The position numbers and the translations under genes are program-made. Positions 23,846 to 31,130 of a stretch of 35,808 nucleotides of DNA are shown here, piece by piece. The notes below the pieces were generated by a model. It was not told where the DNA came from. It ran no database searches and saw only the letters and a list, made by a program, of their open reading frames with translations. Position 1 is the first letter of the stretch, and each line of letters opens with the position of its first letter. This DNA comes from Erysipelotrichia bacterium (GTDB lineage: Bacteria > Bacillota_I > Bacilli_A > Erysipelotrichales > Erysipelotrichaceae), in contig JAAZJL010000046.1 of assembly GCA_012800355.1 (NCBI GenBank), positions 1 to 35,808 on the forward strand, read 5' to 3'.

Positions 23846-24781
23846 TTATTTATCTCGATATGATCCTACTAATATTGTAAAATCACCTTCTAATTTCAAT
23901 TTTCCTAATTTGCATGGTACAAAAAAGGTCTCGCCTTTCTTTATAGGCGTTCCATCTATATGACCAGAGCCATCTGCAATAAAGTAATAAGCAAATTCAT
24001 TTAAGCTAAAATAACCTATACCATTATTAACGACTTTATAAGCGCTAAACTCTCCAGGAATATCATGATACTTAAAAATCATTGCATCACCATCAGAAGC
24101 AATTTGTGGTTGAACAAATGGATTTTCATTATCTGGGCAGATTAACACATCCAAAGTCTTTTCCAAATCCAATTGACGTTTATTACCATTAGCATCTACT
24201 CTATCAAAATCATAAACACGGTAAGTAATATCAGCGTTACGCGACAATTCTAAAATAACTGTACCTTCCCAAGTAGTATGTATGCGACCAGCTGGAATAT
24301 ATGCAAAATCCCCTTTTTCTACAGGATATTTTCTTAGAAGTTTTTCCCACTCTCCATCTAATGCCATTTTTTTAAACTGCTCTTTATTTAAAGCATTATG
24401 TCCATACATACCAATAGTTTTAGGTTCAGCATCCAAGAAAAAAACACACTCGGGTTTGCCAAGACAATTCTCTATTTCTCTAGCATATTTCTCGTTTGGA
24501 TGTAATTGTACCGAAGTACTTTGATTGCAGTCTGCCAAAAGAAACTTAATTGGAATGACTTCGGTTGAATGTGTTCCAAACAACTCATTATGCTGATTAT
24601 ATAATTCGCTTAATGTCATTTCTGTTCCTATAACCAAGTTATCTTCTTTTCCAGGCAATGATGAAGCAAGCCATCCTTCTCCTACTAAACCATTTCCACA
24701 ATCCATTCCATAAATATCACGAAATTTATGACCACCCCAAATTTTTTCTCGAAATTCGGGTTTCAATTTATATATACGCAT
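23846..24781 (-). CDS. Mannose-6-phosphate isomerase, class I (ManA-like)
   Basis: The 311-residue cupin enzyme matches short Bacillota ManA proteins (about 315 residues). Zinc ligands are in VQLHPNEKYA (Gln, His), KPECVFFL (Glu) and the later IPAGRIHTTW histidine. The N-terminus MRIYKLKPEFREKIWGGHKFRD is typical. The start at 24781 is chosen because AGAGGAG lies about 8 bases upstream; an in-frame ATG at 24805 has none. It would interconvert mannose-6- and fructose-6-phosphate or an analogous pair. It lies between the RmlD-like and transketolase genes in one operon. Confidence 0.9.
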   Translation of the reverse strand: MRIYKLKPEFREKIWGGHKFRDIYGMDCGNGLVGEGWLASSLPGKEDNLVIGTEMTLSELYNQHNELFGTHSTEVIPIKFLLADCNQSTSVQLHPNEKYAREIENCLGKPECVFFLDAEPKTIGMYGHNALNKEQFKKMALDGEWEKLLRKYPVEKGDFAYIPAGRIHTTWEGTVILELSRNADITYRVYDFDRVDANGNKRQLDLEKTLDVLICPDNENPFVQPQIASDGDAMIFKYHDIPGEFSAYKVVNNGIGYFSLNEFAYYFIADGSGHIDGTPIKKGETFFVPCKLGKLKLEGDFTILVGSYRDK

Positions 24782-24797
24782 TTTAATTACTCCTCTT

Positions 24798-25649
24798 TTA
24801 CTCAAAATAATTCAAGCATTCTTCCATTGCATCTTGCCAACTACGCATCTCAATGTTAAAGGCTTTTTTTATTAAAGATGTATCCAATACAACCTTCTTT
24901 TCTCTAGGTGCAAGTTTTACACCCATTAGTGTAGGTTTAATCCTTGTTCCATCAAACCCCATTTTTTCGGCAATATATTTAAAATAATCGTAGCGACTAG
25001 CTTCACCACTGTTTCCAACATTATATGTACCATAAGCATCAGTAATCATGATAATCTCTATGGCTTTTGCTACATCTACTGTATAAGTTGGATTGCTAAT
25101 TTGATCTGTAGTATATAGCAAATCACTCTCTCCATTTTCCAAACGTTTCTTCATCTTATATATCGGATTAGTCTCTTTACGTCCATTGTGACCAAATAAA
25201 AGCGGAACACGTATTATAAAACTGTGATTATTGTATATTTTAACTTCATTTTCAGCTAAATATTTACTGTGCCCATAAATGTTAACTGGATTAGTTATAT
25301 CAAATTCACAATATGGTCTATCAAGTGAACCATCAAAAACAGCAGCACTGCTTATGTGAACCATCTTTGATTTAATCGCGGCTGTTGTTACAGCTATATT
25401 ACGTGTTGCCAAAGTATTAATATTATAAGTTGTAAGTGGGTCTTTTTGAGCAACATCAACATCTTTTAATCCTGCACAATGAATGAAGATATCAGGCTTG
25501 TTTTTTTGAACAAATTGCTTGACTGCCTTGTAATCAGTCAAATCAACATCTTTTTGACCATATATTGGTATCACATCATAATTTCTTTTCAAAACTTCAT
25601 AAATGTCAGAACCCAACAGACCATTTACCCCATCTACAATTATCTTCAT
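24798..25649 (-). CDS. RmlD-like NAD(P)-dependent sugar reductase (extended SDR)
   Basis: This 283-residue protein has a Rossmann fold with the dinucleotide motif DGVNGLLGSD near residue 7. The RmlD-type LTDYKAVKQFVQKNKPDIFIHCAG follows, then the catalytic YGHSK (Tyr-x-x-x-Lys) and the SSAAVFDG serine region. The family includes dTDP-4-dehydrorhamnose reductase, but no rmlA, rmlB or rmlC is near. In this operon it more likely reduces or oxidises a different sugar derivative. A strong AGAAGGAG precedes the ATG. It is the only visible dehydrogenase-type enzyme in the sugar cluster, which makes it a clue to the substrate. Confidence 0.87.
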   Translation of the reverse strand: MKIIVDGVNGLLGSDIYEVLKRNYDVIPIYGQKDVDLTDYKAVKQFVQKNKPDIFIHCAGLKDVDVAQKDPLTTYNINTLATRNIAVTTAAIKSKMVHISSAAVFDGSLDRPYCEFDITNPVNIYGHSKYLAENEVKIYNNHSFIIRVPLLFGHNGRKETNPIYKMKKRLENGESDLLYTTDQISNPTYTVDVAKAIEIIMITDAYGTYNVGNSGEASRYDYFKYIAEKMGFDGTRIKPTLMGVKLAPREKKVVLDTSLIKKAFNIEMRSWQDAMEECLNYFE

Positions 25650-25709
25650 TCTTTTCTCCTTCTATTTGAATGTACTTTATTCGTTTTTTTCTTTTCCAAA
25701 AATAATAGT

Positions 25710-26432
25710 TTAAGATTCTTTACGTTTTTTAATAAATGAATAAATAAAACTAGCAATAATTGTCAAAACTATACCAATAGGAATTCCAAGTAAACTAAAC
25801 AATAATGCTTTCTTAATATCCCAATATTGTAAATAACCCCATAAAAAACAAAAATCAACCATAAAGACCGATAAAATAATCGTTAGTTTAGTATTAATAT
25901 CTTTCTTCAATTTATTGACTATTTTTTCAATAGCTTGTTGAACTTGTTGTTTATCGGAATAATATACTCTTTCTTTTGTTAATCCTTTTTTATATAATCT
26001 ATCAGCAAAAGACAGATTTTCAAATTTGGATACTGCTAAAGGAATGAAGTAAACATTATCTAAAAATACATTGGTAGCTTTTTTAACAATTTCATAAATA
26101 ATCCAACAAGCAGAAATCAAAACTATACTACGACCATTTAAAACTAAAGCATCTTCTCTTTTAAATACACCTGAAATACAAATAATAGCAATTAATAAAG
26201 CATTAGCAAACAAAACATAATGCAAAGGTTTCAAAAATTTAATGTTACTAATGTCAATTCCATTTGTAACAATGTTGGCACTAAATTCATTATCCAATTG
26301 TATATTTTCATTTCTAGCATATTTATCAAACTTATCATACTTTTTAGACCACTTTTCAGCCTCATTTTTTTTAACAGTTGATCTATTAGAACTGTCATCA
26401 ACATTTTTTATTTTATTCTTATTTTTTGACAT
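25710..26432 (-). CDS. Four-helix membrane protein with a charged N-terminal tail
   Basis: The 240-residue protein opens with about 60 hydrophilic, Lys/Asn/Asp-rich residues, so there is no signal peptide. Two membrane helices follow near 66-88 and 98-118. A cytosolic or external segment at about 120-180 contains RLYKKGLTKERVYYSDKQQVQQAIEK, and two more helices lie near 183-203 and 208-232, with a basic end KKRKES. I do not recognise a family. It begins 5 bases after the degenerate MBL-fold gene and lies 60 bases before the RmlD-like gene, so it belongs to the EIIA-led operon. Confidence 0.72.
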   Translation of the reverse strand: MSKNKNKIKNVDDSSNRSTVKKNEAEKWSKKYDKFDKYARNENIQLDNEFSANIVTNGIDISNIKFLKPLHYVLFANALLIAIICISGVFKREDALVLNGRSIVLISACWIIYEIVKKATNVFLDNVYFIPLAVSKFENLSFADRLYKKGLTKERVYYSDKQQVQQAIEKIVNKLKKDINTKLTIILSVFMVDFCFLWGYLQYWDIKKALLFSLLGIPIGIVLTIIASFIYSFIKKRKES

Positions 26433-26437
26433 AATTA

Positions 26438-27169
26438 CTATTTCTCCTTATAGGTATATTGAGTGGTATATTTAATTTTTTCACGATATGGTTCGCTAAC
26501 AGGGTCATTTAATATAAAATCAATAATCTTACTTTCATCTTTAAAATTCATTGGAAAAACAGCATCAACATTTAGATTTCTCATAAAATAATCAAATCCT
26601 TCAGCATACATATTTTGTTGTGCTGGATTAAGCACTAGAAAAGCTGCATTAATATTAATATCGCCTATTTTATCTACTTCTTTTTTAAAGTTTTTGGTGG
26701 CTATATTATTATCATAATCTGTTTTATTTGGCCAACTCCAATTGTTTAAATAACCGGCATGAAAAATAATTTTATCACCACATTGAACTAGATAAGCTAA
26801 AGAATTATTCGTATCTGTACAGTTATATGTCCAAATTTTAACCTCATTTAAAAGGTAATTTTTGTTAGGTTCAGCCCAAACAATGTTTTCTCTAGTCTCT
26901 TTTTCAAGAACATATTTAAAGAAAAATTTCATCTGCCATTTTTGACTAAACCTATCTTTAGCGACAATATAATGAACATTTTCTCTATTTGCGCCTAAGT
27001 GAAATACATCGGAGTTAAAATGGTCCGATGAGCAACTGTTAATAAATATATATATCGGTTTTCCCTTGGAAAACTTTGGCGTTGAGCCTGATATATAATT
27101 AAATAGAAATATTGCTTTTTTGGTTTCTATATAAAAACCAGATTGATATAAATAATAGATTTTAAACAT
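26438..27169 (-). CDS. MBL-fold protein with lost metal ligands
   Basis: This 243-residue protein keeps the outline of MBL-fold hydrolases: YYLYQSGFYIETKKAIFLFNYI at the start, the loop INSCSSDHFN (45-50), and DTNNSLAYLV then FHAGYLNNWSW (137-146). In catalytic relatives the first loop is HxHxDH and the second is HAGD. Here both first histidines are serine (S45, S47) and the later aspartate is tyrosine (Y140); D49, H50 and H137 remain. It is therefore probably not a normal metallo-hydrolase. It starts 9 bases after EIIA and is in one operon with it. A sensor or scaffold role is inference. Confidence 0.78.
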   Translation of the reverse strand: MFKIYYLYQSGFYIETKKAIFLFNYISGSTPKFSKGKPIYIFINSCSSDHFNSDVFHLGANRENVHYIVAKDRFSQKWQMKFFFKYVLEKETRENIVWAEPNKNYLLNEVKIWTYNCTDTNNSLAYLVQCGDKIIFHAGYLNNWSWPNKTDYDNNIATKNFKKEVDKIGDININAAFLVLNPAQQNMYAEGFDYFMRNLNVDAVFPMNFKDESKIIDFILNDPVSEPYREKIKYTTQYTYKEK

Positions 27170-27178
27170 AATAATTAA

Positions 27179-27631
27179 TTATAAAATATCGATTGAAGTA
27201 AACAAATCATATAATTCTTCTGCAGTCTGAGGATTCAATGCTTTTTTCATATTTTCATTATCACTTAAAATAATTGCGATTTGTTTAATTGCTTCCATAT
27301 GGTCATTTCCTTCTGAAGCTGCCATACCAATCAATAGATTAACGTCCTCTTCCTTTCCTTCAAATCTAAATGGCTCTTTTACATATGTCAACGATAACTG
27401 TGTCTCATTGACCCCATCATTAGATGATGCATGAAGTAGTGCAATACCTGGGCATAGTACAAAGTATGCATTAAATTTTAAGGCATTGGCAATAATTGCT
27501 TCCGTATATTCATGTGTAATAAAACCACCTTCAATTAGTTTTCTTGTACCTTTTATTATAGCATCTTTCCAGTCAGTAACCGACTCAATAATTTCCACAT
27601 TTTCAGGTTTTAAAATATCTTTTATATACAT
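27179..27631 (-). CDS. PTS EIIA, fructose/mannitol/ascorbate type
   Basis: EIIA passes phosphate from HPr to EIIB. The 150-residue protein belongs to the PTS EIIA type-2 family, and the phosphorylated histidine is H67 in LCPGIALLHAS. Its pairing with Ula-type EIIB and EIIC suggests a UlaC-like protein. The start at 27631 is chosen because GGTGGGAAAG lies just upstream; an in-frame ATG at 27643 lacks a ribosome site. A strong terminator and an inverted repeat separate it from EIIB, so it is transcribed independently and leads a seven-gene operon ending with transketolase. Confidence 0.92.
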   Translation of the reverse strand: MYIKDILKPENVEIIESVTDWKDAIIKGTRKLIEGGFITHEYTEAIIANALKFNAYFVLCPGIALLHASSNDGVNETQLSLTYVKEPFRFEGKEEDVNLLIGMAASEGNDHMEAIKQIAIILSDNENMKKALNPQTAEELYDLFTSIDIL

Positions 27632-27693
27632 CTTTCCCACCATATATTCGTTAGAATATATCCCCTTTCTTTAAAAATAATGAAATAAATTTT

Positions 27694-27733
27694 AGTCAAC
27701 TATTTCTAATAAAACAGTTAATTATAGTTGACT
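27694..27733. promoter_or_regulatory. Perfect 10-bp inverted repeat upstream of EIIA operon
   Basis: AGTCAACTAT (27694-27703) and ATAGTTGACT (27724-27733) are exact inverted copies, 20 bases apart. On the minus strand a TATAAT (27726-27721) overlaps one arm and TTGACT forms the end of the other. A dimeric regulator could bind here and block the promoter of the EIIA operon. The spacer length and lack of a T-run argue against a terminator. Confidence 0.55.
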
Positions 27734-27851
27734 TCATTATAAACTGAATTTTATAAATATTTTCTTTTTAATTATAATTTTCGTTATTTAAACAGTATAA
27801 TTTATTTAATTTCTGATAAAATTACATCATTAAAAATATGACATTCATAGC

Positions 27852-27884
27852 AAAAAACAGGAGAGAAATTAAAGTTTCTCTCCT
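27852..27884 (-). terminator. Terminator between EIIB and EIIA
   Basis: AGGAGAGAAA and TTTCTCTCCT (27859-27868 and 27875-27884) form a perfect 10-bp stem with a 6-base loop, followed on the minus strand by GTTTTTTG. It begins about 20 bases after the EIIB stop. Confidence 0.88.
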
Positions 27885-27903
27885 ACTTTTTTACTTTTTA
27901 TGC

Positions 27904-28197
27904 TTATGCATCAGGATTCTCATCGAAATACTGTTTAAGAACTTCGTAAATGTGATCCTTATTAATTAAATTGTGTATAGCTACAGTAGGAGCATATTGC
28001 TTAACCTGATCATACACATCTGCAGATACTACTAGTAGGTCAGCACATCCATTATATGTATCACCTAAAGATGAATGTTTTACAACAATGTCTGTTCTTC
28101 CCAGTTTTTCTAAAACTTTTTCAACGTTCATACTGAGAATTAATGATGAACCTAAACCAGCAGGACAAATACACATTATAGTATTTACTTTTGCCAT
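27904..28197 (-). CDS. PTS EIIB, ascorbate/Ula type
   Basis: The 97-residue EIIB takes phosphate from EIIA on its active cysteine and gives it to the incoming sugar. The site is CPAGLGSS with C11. The family length is about 95-100 residues, and KHSSLGDTYNGCADLLVVS in the middle matches the lactose/Ula-type EIIB fold. It lies 5 bases after EIIC. The transcript probably stops at the hairpin at 27884 before reaching EIIA. Ula-like sequence alone does not prove ascorbate transport, because the family also includes transporters of unknown substrate. Confidence 0.93.
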   Translation of the reverse strand: MAKVNTIMCICPAGLGSSLILSMNVEKVLEKLGRTDIVVKHSSLGDTYNGCADLLVVSADVYDQVKQYAPTVAIHNLINKDHIYEVLKQYFDENPDA

Positions 28198-28202
28198 ATT
28201 AT

Positions 28203-29588
28203 TTATTCAACTTCTTTCTTTCCGTCTTTTTTTCTGTGGCCAAAGACTAGTACTAGTACAAATAATGCAATGATTACATAGAATACAGCATTACCAATAA
28301 ACTTATTCAAAGTATTTAAAATAACGCCAATTAATACAGTGTCAGCACCACCAAATGTAGTACCACTTACTTCTAGACCACCTAGCCAGATTAAGAATCC
28401 AGGAGCAAAGTGAGTGAAGAAGCCGATAATTAATGTAGCTAAGATAACACCTCTTTTACCTCCATTTGGATTAGCAACGCAGGCATAAGTTGCGCCATAA
28501 TAGAAAGCATTAATTACGTTTGGCAATATAACTGGAAATGCAGGTACAGCATTATGTAATGCAATATTAACGAAGAACGCTAATATGAATGCTACAGTAC
28601 AACACAAGAAACCTACTAATGTTCCTGTTGGATAATAAGGATAAACAATAGGAATATCTAGTGAAGCAACAGCATTTGGGATAAACTTTTCAGAAATACC
28701 TCTAAAGCTAGGAACAATTTCACCAACAACTAGACGAACACCAGCCATTAGGATAAAGACACCAGTAGTAAACTGTAAAGCATAGTTGATAGAACCAATG
28801 ATAAAGTTAACTCCTTCACCAAAAGCTTTTTCTACTAAGCCAGGTACAGCAATTAAACATACTACAGAAACCACAAAGTATAAAGCAAACATAACTAGAG
28901 ACAAAGAAACGTTCCAGTCTTTTAAGAAAGCCATACCTTCTGGAATTTTAGCATCTTCAATACTGTCTTTAGGATCTCCAACTAAAGCAGCAAATCTTGC
29001 AGCTACCCAATATAAAACAGATCCTGTATGAGCAATAGAAATTTCTTGGCTACCTGTTATCTTACAGACATCCTTATGAATTAAAGATGGGAATATTGCC
29101 ATGTACATACCTGTAACTAAACCACCTGCAACGATTATCTGCCATAATGGCAAACCAGCAGCTGAGAATACAAATGCACAACAAGTTGAAACCCACATCA
29201 TTTCATGACCTGTCAGGTAGATAAAGCTAAATCTTGTAAATTTTGCAATGACAATATTAATTGCCATAGCTGCAATAATAATTCCAGATAAAGCAGTTCC
29301 AAATTGTCCAGCAGCAGCACCATAGCAAGCTTCATTTGAAGGAACTACCCCAGTAAAACCGAAAGCAGTTGCAGTCATTGTATTTAATGGAATAATAGAT
29401 CCAACAATGAATGTACTTGAACCACTAATCAAATTGAAGCCTAGCAATGTTTTAATTATGCTAGTTATAATTTCAGTTGTTTTCTTTTTTCTTACCATCA
29501 TACCTGCCATTATAAACAATGAAATTAAAATGGAAGCATTTGATAATAACTGAATAAGAAAGTCCAACAAAAACACAAAAAAACCCAT
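28203..29588 (-). CDS. PTS EIIC permease, ascorbate (Ula/SgaT) family
   Basis: This 461-residue permease has about ten to eleven membrane helices and family segments GSSTFIVGSIIPLNT, GEIVPSFRGISEKFIPNA, YPYYPTGTLVGF and LIWLGGLEV. It imports and, with EIIB, phosphorylates the sugar. The start at 29588 is chosen because GGGAGGTG lies about 9 bases upstream and MGFFVFLLDFL opens directly into the first helix; an in-frame ATG at 29627 lies near the likely transcription start. It heads the sugar cluster behind a near-consensus promoter. No UlaG lactonase or UlaE/UlaF epimerase is found, so the substrate is probably not ascorbate. Confidence 0.92.
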   Translation of the reverse strand: MGFFVFLLDFLIQLLSNASILISLFIMAGMMVRKKKTTEIITSIIKTLLGFNLISGSSTFIVGSIIPLNTMTATAFGFTGVVPSNEACYGAAAGQFGTALSGIIIAAMAINIVIAKFTRFSFIYLTGHEMMWVSTCCAFVFSAAGLPLWQIIVAGGLVTGMYMAIFPSLIHKDVCKITGSQEISIAHTGSVLYWVAARFAALVGDPKDSIEDAKIPEGMAFLKDWNVSLSLVMFALYFVVSVVCLIAVPGLVEKAFGEGVNFIIGSINYALQFTTGVFILMAGVRLVVGEIVPSFRGISEKFIPNAVASLDIPIVYPYYPTGTLVGFLCCTVAFILAFFVNIALHNAVPAFPVILPNVINAFYYGATYACVANPNGGKRGVILATLIIGFFTHFAPGFLIWLGGLEVSGTTFGGADTVLIGVILNTLNKFIGNAVFYVIIALFVLVLVFGHRKKDGKKEVE

Positions 29589-29625
29589 ATATATTTGCAC
29601 CTCCCTATTTATATAAGTTAATTTC

Positions 29626-29653
29626 ATTATAATTTATTTAGAATATTAGTCAA
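29626..29653 (-). promoter_or_regulatory. Sigma-A promoter of PTS EIIC-EIIB
   Basis: On the minus strand TTGACT (29653-29648) and TATAAT (29631-29626) are spaced by 16 bases, both near consensus. Transcription would start near 29619, giving a leader of about 30 bases with the GGGAGG ribosome site. Confidence 0.75.
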
Positions 29654-29662
29654 TAAATTCAT

Positions 29663-29695
29663 AAATTTTGGAAAAAATTTTCAAAATTTGGAAAC
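29663..29695. promoter_or_regulatory. Operator-like repeats upstream of the EIIC promoter
   Basis: TTTGGAAA occurs at 29667-29674 and 29687-29694, a 20-base step (two helical turns). Between and across them, GAAAA-N2-TTTTC (29671-29682) forms an inverted repeat. They begin 10 bases upstream of the -35 box, where an activator or repressor could act. The RpiR regulator is the candidate. Confidence 0.45.
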
Positions 29696-29930
29696 TATTT
29701 TTTTAAAATAAATAAAAAATTTTTTTGATTAAAAATTGTGCAATTTGTTTAAAATTTAGAACTTTTTTAATAAATAACCCTATAATTAAAGACAAAATTT
29801 AGGCTCATAAAATGATTTATTAACTTATTCAATTAAGTTTTTTAAAAAAAATTATTTAAATATTGGATTAAATATTAAAAATATTTTCCTAAGTAATTAT
29901 TTATTGCTCATAAAAAGTCGCATTATAAAT

Positions 29931-29964
29931 AAAAAAGAAGTGATAAATTTAATAAATCACTTCT
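29931..29964 (-). terminator. Terminator after trxA
   Basis: AGAAGTGAT (29936-29944) and ATCACTTCT (29956-29964) form a 9-bp stem with an 11-base loop. On the minus strand a TTTTTT run (29936-29931) follows. It ends the pepT-nagA-dagK-nagB-trxA operon. Confidence 0.82.
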
Positions 29965-30029
29965 ATTTTATTTCCATTATGATATTAACAATTATGTAAA
30001 CTAATTTTTATTAGAAATTTAGCAAATTA

Positions 30030-30341
30030 TTATTTAATCTCATCTAATATATTTATTAAATTAGCTTTTGTTTGAAAACCAATGACTTGTTTAACTACCT
30101 CTCCGTTTTTAAAAGCTAGTAAATTAGGAATTGAGTTAATTTGATATCGTTTAGCTAATTGCTCATCATCATTTATATTAACTTTAACAATTCTAACTAC
30201 TCCTTTATACACTTCACTTAATTCTTCTAAAATAGGAGCAATCATTCTACATGGGCCACACCAGTCAGCATAAAAGTCAACTAGCACAGGTCCTGAATTA
30301 ATAACTTCATCAAAATTTGCACTTGTAATAACTTCTAACAT
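30030..30341 (-). CDS. trxA: Thioredoxin
   Basis: The 103-residue protein is a classical thioredoxin, which reduces cytoplasmic disulfides using electrons from thioredoxin reductase. The active site is WCGPC with C28 and C31. VDFYADWCGPCR, the cis-proline segment SIPNL and the glycine-rich NGEVVKQVIGF end are all typical. It follows nagB by 9 bases and is the last gene of the operon, before a terminator. Being joined to nagB is unusual in context but the sequence is ordinary; the genome may hold other thioredoxins. Confidence 0.95.
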   Translation of the reverse strand: MLEVITSANFDEVINSGPVLVDFYADWCGPCRMIAPILEELSEVYKGVVRIVKVNINDDEQLAKRYQINSIPNLLAFKNGEVVKQVIGFQTKANLINILDEIK

Positions 30342-30350
30342 TTTTTCTCC

Positions 30351-31079
30351 TTATAACAAACTAGCTGCATCTTCATCAACAACAACAGTTACATCTGGAT
30401 GTTTTTGCAAGATTGAAGCAGGACAATCAGTGCTCACTTCACCTTTAACTGTTTGATAGATAGCATCAGCTTTATTCTTTCCTGAAGCAACCAAAAGTAT
30501 CTTTTTAGCATCCATAACATTTTTAATACCCATTGTAATAGATTGAGTTGGAACTTTTGACATATCATCATCAAAAAAACGGGCATTATCTTGAATAGTT
30601 GACTGTTTTAAATCTACAACTTGAGTAACGCTATCAAATGGTGTACCAGGCTCATTAAAAGCTAAATGGCCATTTGATCCTATTCCTAATAATTGAAGGT
30701 CAATTTTTTGTTTCGATAATAATTCATTATAGGCATCACAGTTTGCTTGCATATCATCTCCCTGTACTGAAGGAATATTAACATTCTCTTTTTTGATATC
30801 GATATGATTAAATAAGTTTTGATGCATAAAAGTATAGTATGATTGCGGATGTTCTTGCTCTAAACCTACGTATTCGTCCAAATTGAAAGTAGTAATATTA
30901 GCATATGATGTACCATTTTCTTGATGATCTTTAATCATTCTTTGGTATAAGCCAATTGGAGAAGAACCAGTAGCCAAACCTAAAACAGCTTTAGGGTTAT
31001 TTTTAACTACATCTAGCATAATTTCAGCAGCTCTATCGCTTACTTCATTATAATCTTTACAAATAATAACTTTAATCAT
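30351..31079 (-). CDS. nagB: Glucosamine-6-phosphate deaminase
   Basis: NagB converts glucosamine-6-phosphate to fructose-6-phosphate and ammonia. The 242-residue length matches the short Bacillota form without the C-terminal allosteric tail of E. coli NagB. Signatures are LGLATGSSPIGLYQRM, TFNLDEYVGL (catalytic Asp), GIGSNGHLAFNEPG and SQSIT-type residues near QSITMGIKNVM. GGTGAGGTG precedes the ATG. It is separated from nagA by the DagK-like gene but remains in the same operon. Its product, fructose-6-phosphate, also links to the RuMP cluster nearby. Confidence 0.97.
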   Translation of the reverse strand: MIKVIICKDYNEVSDRAAEIMLDVVKNNPKAVLGLATGSSPIGLYQRMIKDHQENGTSYANITTFNLDEYVGLEQEHPQSYYTFMHQNLFNHIDIKKENVNIPSVQGDDMQANCDAYNELLSKQKIDLQLLGIGSNGHLAFNEPGTPFDSVTQVVDLKQSTIQDNARFFDDDMSKVPTQSITMGIKNVMDAKKILLVASGKNKADAIYQTVKGEVSTDCPASILQKHPDVTVVVDEDAASLL

Positions 31080-31130
31080 TTAATTCACCTCACCTTTATT
31101 ATTCTATCATTAAATTATTTTCGTTACAAA

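Larger units (their letters stand above)
29589..30029. other. Intergenic region, 441 bases, very AT-rich
   Basis: It holds the EIIC promoter and operator-like repeats at 29626-29695 and the trxA terminator at 29931-29964. Between these, about 29700-29930 is almost pure A/T with no credible reading frame. A ten-base direct repeat GCTCATAAAA occurs at 29803 and 29906. I see nothing else. Confidence 0.7.

Noticed and set aside
20474-25649. A lipopolysaccharide heptose or dTDP-rhamnose synthesis locus, suggested by GmhA- and RmlD-like genes
   Set aside because: No hldE, gmhB, rmlA, rmlB, rmlC or glycosyltransferase genes are present, and the Gram-positive-like setting makes LPS heptose unlikely.
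15787-29588. An L-ascorbate utilisation (ula) operon
   Set aside because: PTS genes are Ula-like and HxlA is related to UlaD. However, no UlaG lactonase, UlaE or UlaF is present, HxlA is paired with HxlB, and the one MBL-fold protein is too short and lacks metal ligands for UlaG.
29803-29915. Direct repeat GCTCATAAAA at 29803 and 29906 as an attachment site or mobile-element edge
   Set aside because: Only ten bases, in very AT-rich DNA, about 100 bases apart, with no gene or target-site feature between them.
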